A program made the position numbers and the translations under genes. A DNA stretch of 64,000 nt from Cryptomeria japonica (taxonomy: Eukaryota > Streptophyta > Pinopsida > Cupressales > Cupressaceae), in assembly GCF_030272615.1 (NCBI RefSeq), contig NC_081407.1, forward strand, positions 379,641,179 through 379,705,178. The letters are read 5' to 3'. Below, in pieces: positions 35,890-47,610 of this stretch (position 1 is its first letter; each line of letters begins with the position of its first letter). Under the pieces are notes generated by a model. The model saw only the letters and a program-made list of their open reading frames with translations. It ran no database searches and was not told the origin of the DNA.

Positions 35890-35905
35890 AACATCCTAAC
35901 CACAA
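35890..35905. repeat. 16-bp target-site repeat of the LINE, right copy
   Basis: AACATCCTAACCACAA is identical to 27815-27830 and follows the A/T-rich LINE end. Confidence 0.9.
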
Positions 35906-36719
35906 TTAAAAAATGGTATGTAAACCAGGATCTCTCAATATTTATGTTTAGTTAGTCAACGTTTATTAAATTGGTAAACTCTGTACTCGCAACATATAGG
36001 CATTATGCATGCACACCTGCATACAAACTTGTGAACTAGGCCAGATCAATGTTCATCCGAACCTCATATAATAGCATAAATGTGTCCCATTTTTTGCACA
36101 TGTTCATTTATAGATTCGATGGTTTTATAGGGCCTAACATATGCTTTGGTGTAAGCTAAAGAAGGAAGAGTACCATGGATAACTCTAGCTAAACTTATTT
36201 GTAAATTGTTTACATTTCTCACATATGCAAATATCTTTGTATAACATATTTTACTTAAAAGAACAAGTTTACGCTTGTGTTATTTCCACAAAGTATCCTT
36301 CATATTTTATTTTTAATAGTTATTAAATTAGCAATGTATATTTTCTACTTAAATTACTTGGGTAGTAAATGCATCACTTATCCATGTTCCACAGTAGGCA
36401 CAAATTAGATTCAAAATGAGATTTATAGATTAGTAATCTGTAAGAACATTATTAACTGAACACAATATCTTTATTTTGTCTTCTGTCGATTTCCACTATA
36501 GGCTCCTAATTTATGAGGCATTTTTCAATAGTCCATGCATAGATTTTATTTTTCATTTAAATATAAAGTTTCACTTATACGAGGTAACTATTTTCTATTA
36601 AAAAAAAGTGTTAACTTATTTAGGCCCACCCAATATGACAACCAATGGCCAATTTTCTACAAGCTAGATTAAGAAAAGCAAATGTAAAAATAGTAATACC
36701 TCATTTAATTCTCAAGGCA
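35906..36719. other. AT-rich intergenic DNA
   Basis: Between the LINE and the Gypsy element lies about 0.8 kb of AT-rich sequence with no coding motif, RNA gene or clear repeat. It continues at 55137 beyond the Gypsy insertion. Confidence 0.5.
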
Positions 36720-36724
36720 GTAAG

Positions 36725-38170
36725 TGTATGCGGGAAAAGCGGGTCGATAGAACTCAATATGTGAAAAACGGATCTCTATGGAGCCTTGCTCACACACACA
36801 CAGGACTTCTTGGTGCAAGCTATGGAGTGATGAAGCATCACTCAACTTCCCAAGGTGGGTCCCATGGTTCTCTATCTTACAATGTCCCTCAAACCAATAT
36901 TTTTGCTTTCAGATCACTAAGCAAAATGGTTTAGGGATGGCAAATGCAAGAACGAGGGATGCTTTTATAGATTTTTAGAATGAAATGCATCCTAAGCTAT
37001 GCATGATCTTAAAATGCAATAAACTAGATTATAAGATGACAAGGTTAGTATAAATACTATCCTAACATGATATATTAGTCTATGATTGAGCTAAATGATA
37101 AAGAAAGTATTCTAAACATGCATATTTAGACTAATTTCTAATTAAAAGAGAGGCTAAAATGATGAGCATAAAATGGTATGAAAGCTTGAATGTATTTGAG
37201 CATAAGTATGATATTACAAACTTGGATTATCTATATGGAGGAATGAGAGCTCTATTTATAGCAAAAATAGGGCAATGGATGGTCAGGATTGAAAGATATA
37301 ATCAAGGGATGAGTTTGAAAGTTGGGGATCCATGTTTGCAATTTGCACCAATCAAATGGTGACAAGTGTCAACATAAGACTGGTTGAGAAAAGGGGTTGG
37401 AGACATTCAATGCCTAAGAAGACCTCATGGTTATCTAGAGGGTAAGGGTCAAGCTTAAGTTAAGATTACCCATTGGATTAAGAGTTAATCCAAGGATAAA
37501 CTCTTGTGCAAATGATTAAGAGATAATCATGGTCAAAGAATTAAAGGCTTGATGAGACCCTTGGGTTGGATGAAGGTTAAGTTAGGCAAAATGTCTCTAA
37601 CCATGTAAGAGGGTTGAATTAACCATTAATGGTTTGAGAGAGTTTGGGGATATTAAGTGGTTGAAGACTTGAAGCCTTTAATGGTTATCAAAGACTTTAA
37701 GGTTTTGAGAAGTGACTTCCTTTTGCTTAGGGATGTGACAAAGTTTAGAAGATGGGTTAGGCTAATTAGAAGCGATTAGAAGAGTCTAGAAGAAATTAGG
37801 AAGGGGTTTAGGAAGCAAGTGGGATATGTAGGAAAATGCAAGTGGATGGAGGGATAATAGGATTTAATTGAAATAACGTTTGATTTAATTCAATTTGGTT
37901 GTTATTTGGGGAAATTAAATAAATTAGATTTATTCAATTTAGGATAACTATTTAATTAAATTTGAATTTAATTAAAAGTGGATAGAAGGGATTTAATTGA
38001 ATAAAATGATTTATTCATTAAATGGTATAGTGAATTTAATTTAAATAAATTGAGGAATTTACTTAATTAAATAGAGGAATGCGGGTAATTTAATTAAATT
38101 GGATTTAATTAAATAGAGAAATGAACATAAAATATTCATTTAGGAATATGGTCATTTTTATACGTCTACA
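36725..38170 (-). repeat. Gypsy 3' LTR (1446 bp)
   Basis: On the plus strand it starts TGTATGCGGG and ends GTCTACA. It has the same length as 53686-55131 and matches throughout. The outer neighbour is GTAAG. Its end region (37.85-38.15 kb) is rich in TTTAATTAAAT-like units. Confidence 0.95.
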
Positions 38171-38184
38171 TTTTGCCCCTCTTT
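38171..38184 (-). other. Gypsy polypurine tract
   Basis: On the minus strand AAAGAGGGGCAAAA directly precedes the 3' LTR, as expected for the plus-strand DNA primer. It confirms the minus orientation. Confidence 0.8.
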
Positions 38185-38739
38185 GAAGTGACATGTGTGC
38201 ACATGTTATTTCAAAGAAAATGATGTGTTATCATGATTTATGATCAAATGCAATTTTTGTGTCACTCTTATGATCTGCAAGTTGTGCCCCAGATTTGATT
38301 TGATGCATGATGCCCCCTCAGGAGATGAATCGGTATTTTGAAAATTTTGATTTAATTTGATGAGTTGTGTGTGGTGTGTAGGATTTCGTCTATGTGAAAT
38401 GTGTGTATATTGATTCATCTCCTGATAATTTACAGAGTTTAGGGTATAAGGGAGACCGCGACTACATTACATGCCTAGTTTGCTAACCTTAATTTCATTT
38501 TCCTCCTATAAAAGGGGAAAAGGGCTTTGATTTTATTCATTTGTGCATTGTTGACTTTGGAGAAAGAGAATTTGATCTGAAGTCAAAATGCCTATTCCGT
38601 ATTCCAGGCACCATTTTGAGCGCATTCGGAGGTACCGAAGACCTGCAGCGTATGGACCATCAGTAAGTCAACACTTTTGACCTTTTTTTGATTTTTGATT
38701 TGGTCATTTTTGGTCGTTTTTTGATTTTTGAAATTCAGT

Positions 38740-39150
38740 TTTAGTGTTTTAGCGTGTCAAAGTCATAGATTAGCGCATATGAAATTTTAGGTAGCACATC
38801 AAGTCTATTTTTAGGGCTGCATCCGAAACAAAATAGGGTAGCATGTAGAAAGTCTAAGTTAGCGCAAGGAGTTAAAATAGTGCATGCCAAACGTAGGGTA
38901 GCGCATCAGGTCAGCAAGGTAGCGCGTAGGGTAGACCTAGCGCATAGGGTCTCACAAGTAGCACCAATGAGGTGTAGGTTAGCGCGTGGATAGGTTTTAG
39001 CACATAGGGTAGGTTAGGTGGTGCATGGGGGGAAAAGATTAGCGCGTAGAGTCAGTCTAGCATATAGGGTGAATAAATTAGTACGTAGGAAAAACAGCCT
39101 AGCATGTGGGTGGATTTTAGCGCAGTGGAAGTCTGTTTTAGCGCATCTGG
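38740..39150 (+). repeat. TAGCGCAT repeat cluster ahead of the PMD gene
   Basis: The word TTAGCGCAT and close variants (TAGCGCGT, TAGCACAT, TAGCATGT) recur about 18 times at 15-30 base spacing, with unrelated spacers. All point the same way, in the sense direction of the PMD gene. The cluster lies inside the candidate first intron. Confidence 0.8.
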
Positions 39151-39344
39151 AAAAAATTTGCAAGATGAGGTGATTTGTGAATTTTTTGTGTCGTGCTATC
39201 ATGATTTTATGGATTTGTCCAATATGAGTGTCGATATAACTTGTTTTGATTTGCGATATTTCAAGTTATGTATAGATATCAATGTGGTGTTTTGATCAAA
39301 ATATGATTTGTTTATGCACTTTGTTTCAAGTTCAATATGTAAAG

Positions 39345-39525
39345 CATGATTTGTGTTACAAGTTGATATGGGTTGGAAACTTGAGTTGTTTTACAAGCTG
39401 ATATGGGTGGGAAACTTGAGTTGTTTTACAAGTTTATGTGATTGTGGAGACTTGAGTTGTGTTACAAGTTTTGATATGGTTTGTGAGAACTTGAGTTGTT
39501 TTACAAGTTGATATGAAATGATAGG
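39345..39525 (+). repeat. Tandem repeat, unit about 40-44 bases, four copies
   Basis: Units of the form ACTTGAGTTGTTTTACAAG followed by TTGATATGG-type sequence repeat four times with small changes. It is AT/GT-rich and lies just before the PMD coding region. Confidence 0.75.
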
Positions 39526-41673
39526 ATTTTGAACTTGATGTAGATGAGCAAATTGTTTCATGTTGTTGATGTGAGTTTGATTTTTGATATCTTTGTTTTG
39601 ATGTGGAAAATGATATTGGATTTGTTTTGCTTGTTGATAGGAGCGATTGGGTGTGGTTCAGTCACGGAAGAGATTTTCGAGACCGTGGACATTGATACCG
39701 TGATTGACCCAGGCCGACCTCAATATCATTGAGAGATGCAGTTTGACCTCCCTATTAGATATGCCTCGATTCACTATGAACCGGGGGCTACTTACAACAC
39801 TTGCAGAGAGGTGGCACAGCGACACAAACACCTTTCATTTTTCTACTGGAGAGATGATAGTCACACCAAAGGACTATTACAGGATCCTGTGCATTCCCGT
39901 AGTAGGTGCACTACTACCATTTGAGCAGTTAGAGGAGGGTGGTACAGAGGCACTTCACTGCATCTTTCACGACGAGACAGTCTGCGGATATGAGATCCCA
40001 TGGAAAGAGTTTTTAGACCTAGATTATGCACCACTGTCATCCGTACTAGCAGGGTTTATTGGTGGATTCCTTTGTCCTAATCGTAGGTCAAAGGGATTCT
40101 CTGTGGGATTAGGGGCTGGTATTAGAGGAGATGGTGACACAGGGCCAGAGGTTTTCATGGGGATCAACTATGCTGGCCCATCTATATAGGGGCCTGCATG
40201 AGGTGGTATACCTCAGTTATGGTAGTTTGTTAGCTGGCGTGACACTGTTACAGGTATGGTGTTGGGAGCACATTCCAGCTGCGAGGCCATTAGCAGACAG
40301 AGATAGGCCCGTGGGATGCACATATGCTTATGGATACAGGGGTCTAGTTGTCCAATGGAAGTTGGGCAAACTAGAGCATTGGAGGAAAGTATTGGATGAT
40401 ATTGATACAGTCACATAGTGATTGTATATAGGTTGTGAGGTGTGGGCGGAGGACGGGTTGGAGATGCCCTTTATATTTATGATGAGATATCTAATCGGGA
40501 GGACCCCATTTGTTATAAAGAGGTTTGTGGTGACCTGAGTTTTGAGATAGTTTGTCCGTCAGTAGGGTATACCTCAGGGAGCTTGCCTATATGCACAACG
40601 AAGGCAGGATGTAGCCGATTGGGGCCCGACCATTGATAGCACAGTGGCAGTGGAGGAGTTTGTTGAGTTGGCGGGCCAGATATGGGATTATGCCCTAGAG
40701 ATTCTAGATGCGGGCATGACCGATGAGTTCGTGAGATTGTTTGCTGCGTGGGCAGTGGCTAGGATACCTGATCTGGAGGAGATGCAGCTGGCATTCGATG
40801 ATGATGATGAGGAGGGAGAGGGAGATGATGAAGATGATGGAGATGATGGAGGAGAGGGACGAGGGAGAGGAGCCAGAGGGAGGCAGGGAGATAGAGGGAG
40901 GAGAGGAGATAGAGGTGTGGAGAAAGCGGTTAGATAGGCGGCAATAAACAGGGGGAGAGGTGGGTTAGCTATTGGAGCCGGTGGAGAGGGGAGGGTGGGG
41001 GAGGTGCTAGCTACAGTGGGGGGTACTGATGAGGCGAGGCAACCAGCACAGAGGAGGTGGACAGATGTGCTCCCACCTCTAGCACTGAGGATAGGCCTAG
41101 TGGGAGGAGTTGCCCTCGCATAGGTACTGCTACGGGTTCGGGTCCCTACACATGTTGAGGATGCTCAGATTCGGACCCTGCAGGTGACTGCACAGTAGTT
41201 GCAAGCATAGGTTTTGACATATTAGCAGTAGATTGCGTAGTTGACCACTGAGTGGGACACAGAGATAGAGTGGAGGGGGCGAGCAGAGGAGCTTGCAGCC
41301 AGTGTGCAGAGAGCAGCGATGGGTGGTTCGATGAGAGACACCCTAAGAGAGCTAGCATTGAGAGCTCAGGAGGTAGAGTACTATCGGCAGCATTATGAGG
41401 CTGTGGTACCTAGGGATCATCGAGTACAGAGCTTTACACAGTTGAGATCTAGTCGATCTCGAGATACTGGGTCGTGGTCTGAGAGCCAGGGTGTGACAGG
41501 GCCACCGAGACAGGACCCTCCTGGAGATCCAGGGGTGGGGACATCTGGAGCCAGACCATCTCTGTCAGGGGATAGTCATACTTGAGAGACGTGGTCTCTG
41601 TTGTATTTTTTATCATTGTATTCTTTGTACTGGACACAGTGTTGATATATTTTGGTACATTTTGATCATTTTT

Positions 41674-41676
<3 letters not shown>

Positions 41677-41757
<81 letters not shown>
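41677..41757. repeat. (AT)n microsatellite, 81 bp
   Basis: About 40 uninterrupted AT units lie shortly after the end of the PMD coding region. The perfect repeat implies recent growth. Confidence 0.95.
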
Positions 41758-41758
<1 letters not shown>

Positions 41759-41895
41759 GACACCATTTTCTTTGATCATGTGGTGTGTTATATGGATGGA
41801 TGTGCTTATGTGCTTTTTGTGTTTATGTGATAATGATGCCATGCTTAAATATATGATATAATGTATGATGCAGGATGTATGTTTTTATATGCTCT

Positions 41896-42160
41896 GAGAT
41901 GTATCTTGAAAATGAGATGTATGATAATGATATGTTGTGAGATGTATCTTAAAAATGAGATGTATGATAATGATATGTTGTGAGATGTATCTTGAAAATG
42001 AGATGTATGATAATGATATGTAACTAAATGTAAAATGATATGTAACTATGTTAAAATAATATGTAATTAATTGTAAAATGATATGTAATTAATTGTAAAA
42101 TGATATGCAACTATTTTAAGATGATATGCAACTATGTTAAAATGATATGCAACTATGTTT
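41896..42160. repeat. 43-bp tandem repeat passing into a 20-24 bp ATGATATG repeat
   Basis: Three near-identical 43-base units (GAGATGTATCTTGAAAATG onward) lie at 41896-42021. They are followed by shorter units built on AAAATGATATGTAACTATG up to about 42160. Confidence 0.85.
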
Positions 42161-43149
42161 TTAGTAGCATCCTCATTTTGTATTTGCCATCCGATATAGC
42201 CATATGTTGTTTGCTTTCTTTGTAGATATCATCATTGAGCATTGATTTGATTTTGGGATATGTTGAAAATTTATATAAGCATAATGGTATAATTGAACCA
42301 TGATGACCTAAGAAAAATTTACATGATGTTTTTATTTTGCAAGATGGCACAAGCGTCAAGGTATAATTGAACCAAGACGACCTGAGTGCGTATTGCGTAA
42401 ACAGACAAGATTAAATCATTTGTATGCATGAAGTGGAATCAGGCCTTCAATGATATTTGATGTATCAAGTCTTGAGGCAAGTATTCACACAGTACAAGTG
42501 ATTGCCTCCCAGACAAAAGACTAAGAAAATATTGGAAGTTCCCCATGATCTCTAGCTTGGAAGCATTTAGTGAGAAAAGGAAGAGAATCCAATAATTGAA
42601 AAAGTTCAAAATGCAAAAATAGTCAAGATTTTTATGCAATAATGCAACATTTAGTACTTTAGAAAATCATCCATCCTTCGTATTTCTATGAATTTGTTTT
42701 GTTTTGTTTTGCGATGAAGCGTAGTTTTGGTTGTTGGATGTCATGCTTCTGAGTTTTGCAAATAGTTTTGATGTCTTGACTGTTTGCAAGTTTTGAATGA
42801 TTTTAATGCCCCTAGCTAATTGTGCCTCTTGATATGATCATGTACAGTGATTTCCAAGCCATGGTGGAATGTGGTAAGAGGATTTATATGGATAAGCCAG
42901 GATAGTGACTACACTAAGTATGTCCTGAATGGATATGTGCTAAGTGTCGGGCGATGGCCGATAGTGGTTTTGAGGATACGGATAAAAATGGTATATAGAT
43001 AGATAAAGGAGTAGTTCTTTCACAAGAGTGCCTGTTTACTAGGTTTTCACCATTTGTTTTTTTTGTACTTTATGTTTTTGCTTTTTTTGGATGTTTTGAT
43101 TTTTTTGCTTGTTTTGGCTTTTTCCGTGCACTAGGCTACTTAAGTGTAG

Positions 43150-44210
43150 TATTTCTTCAGATGGATGTTGTTAATTGGTTCATTGAGCACATCTCCTTCT
43201 GAAGTTGTTAGCTAATAGGCACCTGATCCATAGACTGATATGATGACATAGGGGTCTAACCAATTAGGTTCAAATTTCCCTTTCTTTTCTCGATCTTGTT
43301 GATTTCTTGGATTTTCTTTGAGGACTAGGTCACCAATTTTGAAGTTTCTGGGAATGACCTTGTGATTGTAGCTCCTACACATGTGTTGCTAATATGCTTT
43401 GAGATGAGTGTAAGCATGCTGATGTCATTCATCTAATAGTTCAAGTTCTTGTAGTTGGTTAACTCGATACTCTTCATTTGGGATTAATCCTTTCGAAGAG
43501 ACTCTAAGAGATGGGATTTCTACTTCCAGGGGTAAAATGGCTTATGATCCATATACCAATGAGTATGGTGTTGCTCCTATAGGTGTGCGGATGCTAGTTC
43601 TGTATGCCCAAAGTGCTGGATTGAGTTGTATGTGCCAATCTTTGCCTACATCATTCACTATTTTCTTTAGGATTTTCAAGATTGTCTTGTTGGATGCTTC
43701 TGCTTGACCATTTCCTTGTGGGTAGTATGGTGTAGAAAACCGATGTTGGATTTTGAATTTTTCACATAGTTCTTGTACATCTTGGTTTTTGAAAGGTCAT
43801 CCATTATCTGTGATGATTGAACTTGGAATACCATATCTGCAAATCAGATAATTTAGGATAAAAGAGGCTATTTGTTTCTCAATCACGGTGGTCATGGGAA
43901 CTGCTTCGATCCATTTGGTAAAGTATTTTGTTGCTGTTATAATAAACTTGTGTCCATTTGAAGATGAAGGATGAATTTTTCCAACTAAGTCTAGTCCCCA
44001 CTGACAAAAGGGCTAGGATGTTGTAAATGGCTGCAATTCCTGTGTTGGTGCATGTATCAGATTACCATGGATCTAGCATTTAGGACATTTCTTGGAGAAG
44101 TGGTATGAGTCTTTCTCCATTGTAGGCCAGTAGTATCCCATCCGTAGAAGCTTTTTAGCAAGAGTAGTACCATTTGAATGTGTTCCACAAATACCTTCAT
44201 GAAGCTCATG
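43150..44210 (-). pseudogene. Gypsy integrase relic
   Basis: On the minus strand the zinc-binding segment (GYYWPTMEKDSYHFSKKCPKC, near 44080-44140) is followed by a catalytic core with ATKYFTKWIEAVPM, GIPSSIITDNG and STPYYPQGNGQAEASNK. A C-terminal part with KIGDLVLKENP and KFEPNWLGPYVI lies near 43250. Integrase inserts the DNA copy into the genome. It is a fossil with several breaks. The C-terminal part resembles the GPY/F module of Gypsy integrases. Confidence 0.85.
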
Positions 44211-44499
44211 TAAAGAAGAATTGGAATCATTATGATCAAGGCAACGAAGAAGAGTACCATCTAGACCTTGATGATACAAAGTATCAGCGGTAAGGGTGTA
44301 ACAGGCAACTTGCTGGATAAAGTTACATTTTTGGTTATGGGATTGGTCAATTGGTAAGATATTGTTCTTGAGGTAGTCATATATTGGTCCATATAACAGA
44401 GAATCTGAACCAGTCAAGGCATAGATAACATGGGATTCAGAGTGGTCATAGGCAGGGGAGAACAGTTGCTCTACTAGAAACTCATAATGACTCTGTTGC

Positions 44500-45420
44500 T
44501 CTAGAATTTGTAGTAATGAAGCGATAGTAGCCATTGCATCGGCTACTTTGTTGTTCAATCTTGGTATTTGCACGAAGGTGATGTGCACAAAATACTGTTT
44601 GAAGTCATCCACCATTCGCTTGTAGGGTAGCAGCTTGTCATCCTTTGTCTGATAGTTGTTGATTTGATTTACGACTAGTTGTGAATCTCCATAGACTTTT
44701 AACTCTGTGATTTTCCATTCTACGGCCATTTTGATGCCTATGACTAATGCCTCATATTCAGCCACATTATTTGTGCATGGGAACATAAGCCTATATGATC
44801 TTGGTATAGTGTGTCCTTCAGGAGTGATGAATAGAATTCCAGCACTTGAACCATGTTGTGTGTAGGATTCATCAAAGTATAGGGTCCATTTTTTGGTAGA
44901 AAGAGCAAGAACATCCCTGTCTAGAAATTCAATCTCCATGGTTTGTTTTCCTAGTAGCGGTGCCTCAGCGAGTTGATCTGTAATTGCTTGTCCTTTGATG
45001 GCTTGTCTTTCTGTGTATTGGATGTCGAATTCACTAAGAATCATGACCCATTTAGCCAATCGGCCTGTCAGAGCTACCTTGCTGAGTAGATACTTGAGAG
45101 GATCAATTTTTGCGACTAGCTTAATGGTGTGTGCTAGCATATAATGTCGGAACTTCTGAGATGCGAAGATCACTATTAGGCAAGCCTTTTCAATGAACGT
45201 ATAGTTGAGTTCATAGCCATTCAATGTCCTACTGATATAATATATGGCCCGTTCCTTTCCTTGTTGATCTTCTTGTGCCAATAGTGCCCCCAACGATATA
45301 TCTTTTGTGGAGATATATAGGATAAGAGGCTTTCTTGTGACTGGTGGTACTAGAACTGGTGGATTCATTAGGTACTGTTTGATTTGGTATAAGATTCTGC
45401 ACACTTGGCCTCCCATTTGA
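44500..45420 (-). pseudogene. Gypsy tandem RNase H domains (classic plus archaeal-type)
   Basis: A 447-codon open frame (44073-45416) starts with the connection/RNase H domain of Gypsy elements (LILYISTKDISLGALLAQE, ERAIYYISRTLNGYELNYT, KWVMILSEFDIQY). From about residue 176 comes a second RNase H (KWTLYFDESYTQHGSSAGI, NNVAEYEALVIGIKMA, LKVYGDSQLVVNQINN, IPRLNNKVADAMATIAS) of the archaeal/plant type. The extra domain is an established mark of the Tat lineage. This is the best-preserved frame in the element, and it runs into integrase. Confidence 0.9.
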
Positions 45421-45559
45421 ATGGTACATTTTTGTGTAGTAAATGATTAAATGGTAGACTTTTATCTACTAGTTGAGCGATGAATCGCCTGATTGATTGA
45501 AGTCATCCTTGTAGAGATCTGAGTTGACTGATATTGTTTGGTGGTGGCATGTCCATAAT

Positions 45560-46200
45560 GGCCTATACCTTTGCTGGATCTACTTTGATACCTTTAGCTG
45601 AGACTATGTAGCCTAGTAACTTGCCTGATGTAACCCCGAAGACACACTTCTTAGGGTTGAGCCTGACTTGGAATTTCTCCAATCGATCAAAGATCTTTGT
45701 TAGTATGCTGAGATGTTCTGCTCTGGTGAAGGATTTAGCTAGTAAATCATCAACATAGTCTTCCATGAAGATATGCATCATGTCATGGAATATTGTTGTC
45801 ATTACTCTTTGATAAGTGGCCCCTGCATTCTTTAAGCCAAAAGGCATAACATTCCAACAGTACGTTCCCCAAGGATAGGTGAACGCAGTTTTATCTTGAT
45901 CTTCTAAGGCTATTTTGATTTGATTATAGCCTGAGAAACCGTCCATTAGTGAGAGCATTGCATGGCCTGCTGTGAGATCAACAATTATGTCGATACTGGG
46001 TAGAGGAAAGTCATCTTTTGGACAAGCTTTGTTGACGTCTCTGAAGTCAGTGCATATTCTGATACTACCATCTGGTTTTAATACTAGAACGATGTTGGAA
46101 ATCCATTCTGCATAGTCAATGGGTCAGATGAATCCAACATCTAATAGTTTCTTTAGTTCAGTTTTGACTATGAGTGCTACCTGTGGATTCATCTTTCATA
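45560..46200 (-). pseudogene. Gypsy reverse transcriptase relic
   Basis: The minus strand shows LSLMDGFSGYNQIKIALED, KTAFTYPWGTYCWNVMPFGL, NAGATYQRVM and the catalytic EDYVDDLLAKS, then LNPKKCVFGVTSGKLLGYIV. These are the central RT motifs of Ty3/Gypsy. The upstream part continues with breaks to about 46200. Reverse transcriptase copies the element RNA. Confidence 0.9.
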
Positions 46201-46209
46201 GCTTTTGCT

Positions 46210-47170
46210 TGATTGGTTTAATTCTTGAAGAGATGGACAAGTGATGCATGATTAAGTGTGGATCCACTCTGAGCATATCGGCATACGACCAAGAAAAATT
46301 AATTTGTTGTTCTTTAAAGAAAATGATGAATGTTGATCTTTCTTCCTCTGTCAGAGATTCGGCAAGGTGTAGGTTTCTGACTGCTTCTGTGGTACCAATG
46401 TTGATTGATTGAGTGGGCTCAATCAATATGGGTGATCTCTTATGAAAGTGCTTAGGAAGAGTGTCAAGTCTCCCATCGTTAGGTGGCTTAAAAAGGTTTT
46501 CACCCTCAGATGCGTCCTTTATTTTTACTTTTTTGTGATCTAGAGCTTCCATTGACTAGTTTTTAGCATCAGATCTTTTATGTAGTTTATTTTTGTGACT
46601 GAGAGACTTGGTACTCCCTGATTGGCAGACATCGTTACTTTGTTCAATGGTAGAGCCTGTTTCTGGATTTACGGTACATAGGTAATGGATAATAGATTCA
46701 TCATCTGGGAAAATTGGTATATCATGGATTTCAGGTTCATCCCAGTCAATGAGGTCAGGAAAGACAAGTGGTAAAGAATCGTTAGGTGGATCAAGTTTTG
46801 CTACTGTAAGCGTTAGGACAGAGTTTTCATCATGATTGTTCTTGGTTTTAAAGAAGTCCAGGATTTCATCGAGGTCTTCGATGGTATTATCTTCCATATA
46901 GACTTGTTCATAATGTTTCTGTTCACTTTCCTTGGTGTCATAGATATTTTGTGGTCCAAATTCAAGAGGTCTATCTTCTACGTTATGTTCTTCTTGAGAA
47001 AGGGATATGGAATCAGTATCATCAGGGATATCTGTAGTAGCATTGGAGCAGGTACCCCATTCATATTCATTGGAATCTGTCTTAGAGGACTCATCCCAGA
47101 TTCTATCAGTGCTATAAATAGGTATGTTGTATGGTGAAAACAAATCTTTGATGATGGATACCATTTTGAT
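46210..47170 (-). pseudogene. Gypsy linker between protease and RT, acidic
   Basis: Two open stretches on the minus strand (46196-46552 and 46556-47164) are rich in Asp, Glu and Ser, with no catalytic motif. The later one contains EERSTFIIFFKEQQINFSWSY and MLRVDPHLIMHHL, the usual lead-in to plant Tat/Athila RT. The acidic part is probably an unstructured spacer. Confidence 0.7.
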
Positions 47171-47334
47171 AGTTTTTGTTGATTCTGTGTCAGATCCGGC
47201 TTCTACTTTCTGGATTTGTTCATAGATTGTGTTTCCTCGGGGAGGAATAATGGTATCCGGAGATGATATGATTTGTTATTGAGATATTGGTATTGGAATA
47301 TAAGCTACTACTGTAGATATGGCCTTCTTATGGC

Positions 47335-47610
47335 TTAGAAGCTTTCCTTGATGTAACTTCTGATTTGACATTCCTGTGCCTTGCAGATTGTTTCTGCTGA
47401 TTCAAAGAGTGCTTCCTGCCAGGATTCTTCTTTGTACTTCTTCTTTACTTTCCATTGAGGTTTTGTAGTTATGCTGGGCGACTGTTTTAAGAGGAAAGTG
47501 AGCTCACAACCCAATCCTGCTTTGTTTCTACTAGGCTGTGAAGGAAGATCTATAGGTTCGGTGACTCCTTCTTTGCATTTCCCAATAGGTCCTTTACCAT
47601 CATATCCCAT
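47335..47610 (-). pseudogene. G-patch-like segment in Gypsy pol
   Basis: The minus strand reads MGYDGKGPIGKCKEGVTEPI and then a PSRNKAGLGC end, close to the G-patch consensus (hydrophobic, glycine-spaced, closing in GLG). G-patch modules bind RNA or activate DEAH helicases, and in some retroviruses one follows the protease. Here it lies between protease and RT. Fossil, short. Confidence 0.6.

Larger units (their letters stand above)
38588..41585 (+). pseudogene. Plant mobile domain (PMD) gene carried antisense in the Gypsy element
   Basis: On the strand opposite gag-pol, the region 39.64-41.58 kb encodes PMD (PF10536-type) blocks in order: a DPG-like start, then GLLTTLAERWHSDTNTFHF, EMIVTPKDYYRILCIPVVG, GSLLAGVTLLQVWCWEHIP, and an acidic and Arg/Gly-rich tail. 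Known PMD proteins (MAIN, MAIL1 and relatives in plants) act in the nucleus in silencing and genome stability, and the domain is known from plant transposons. A short upstream segment from the ATG at 38588 ends in ATCA-GTAAGT and could be a first exon, with the intron running to about 39640; extra ORFs of Tat elements are known to be spliced in some cases. It is a fossil with a few breaks. Whether it came from a host gene or is old in the lineage cannot be told here. Confidence 0.75.

Noticed and set aside
36728-36978. Open frames in the Gypsy LTRs (also 53647-53895 and 54120-54323)
   Set aside because: They recur in both LTRs and read ordinary LTR sequence with no domain.
38740-39150. Short regularly spaced repeats that recall a CRISPR array
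   Set aside because: The repeats are only 8-9 bases, degenerate and irregularly spaced, and lie in a plant retrotransposon.
41449-41766. Minus-strand frame with a long Ile-Tyr run
   Set aside because: It is the translation of the (AT)n microsatellite and antisense PMD sequence.
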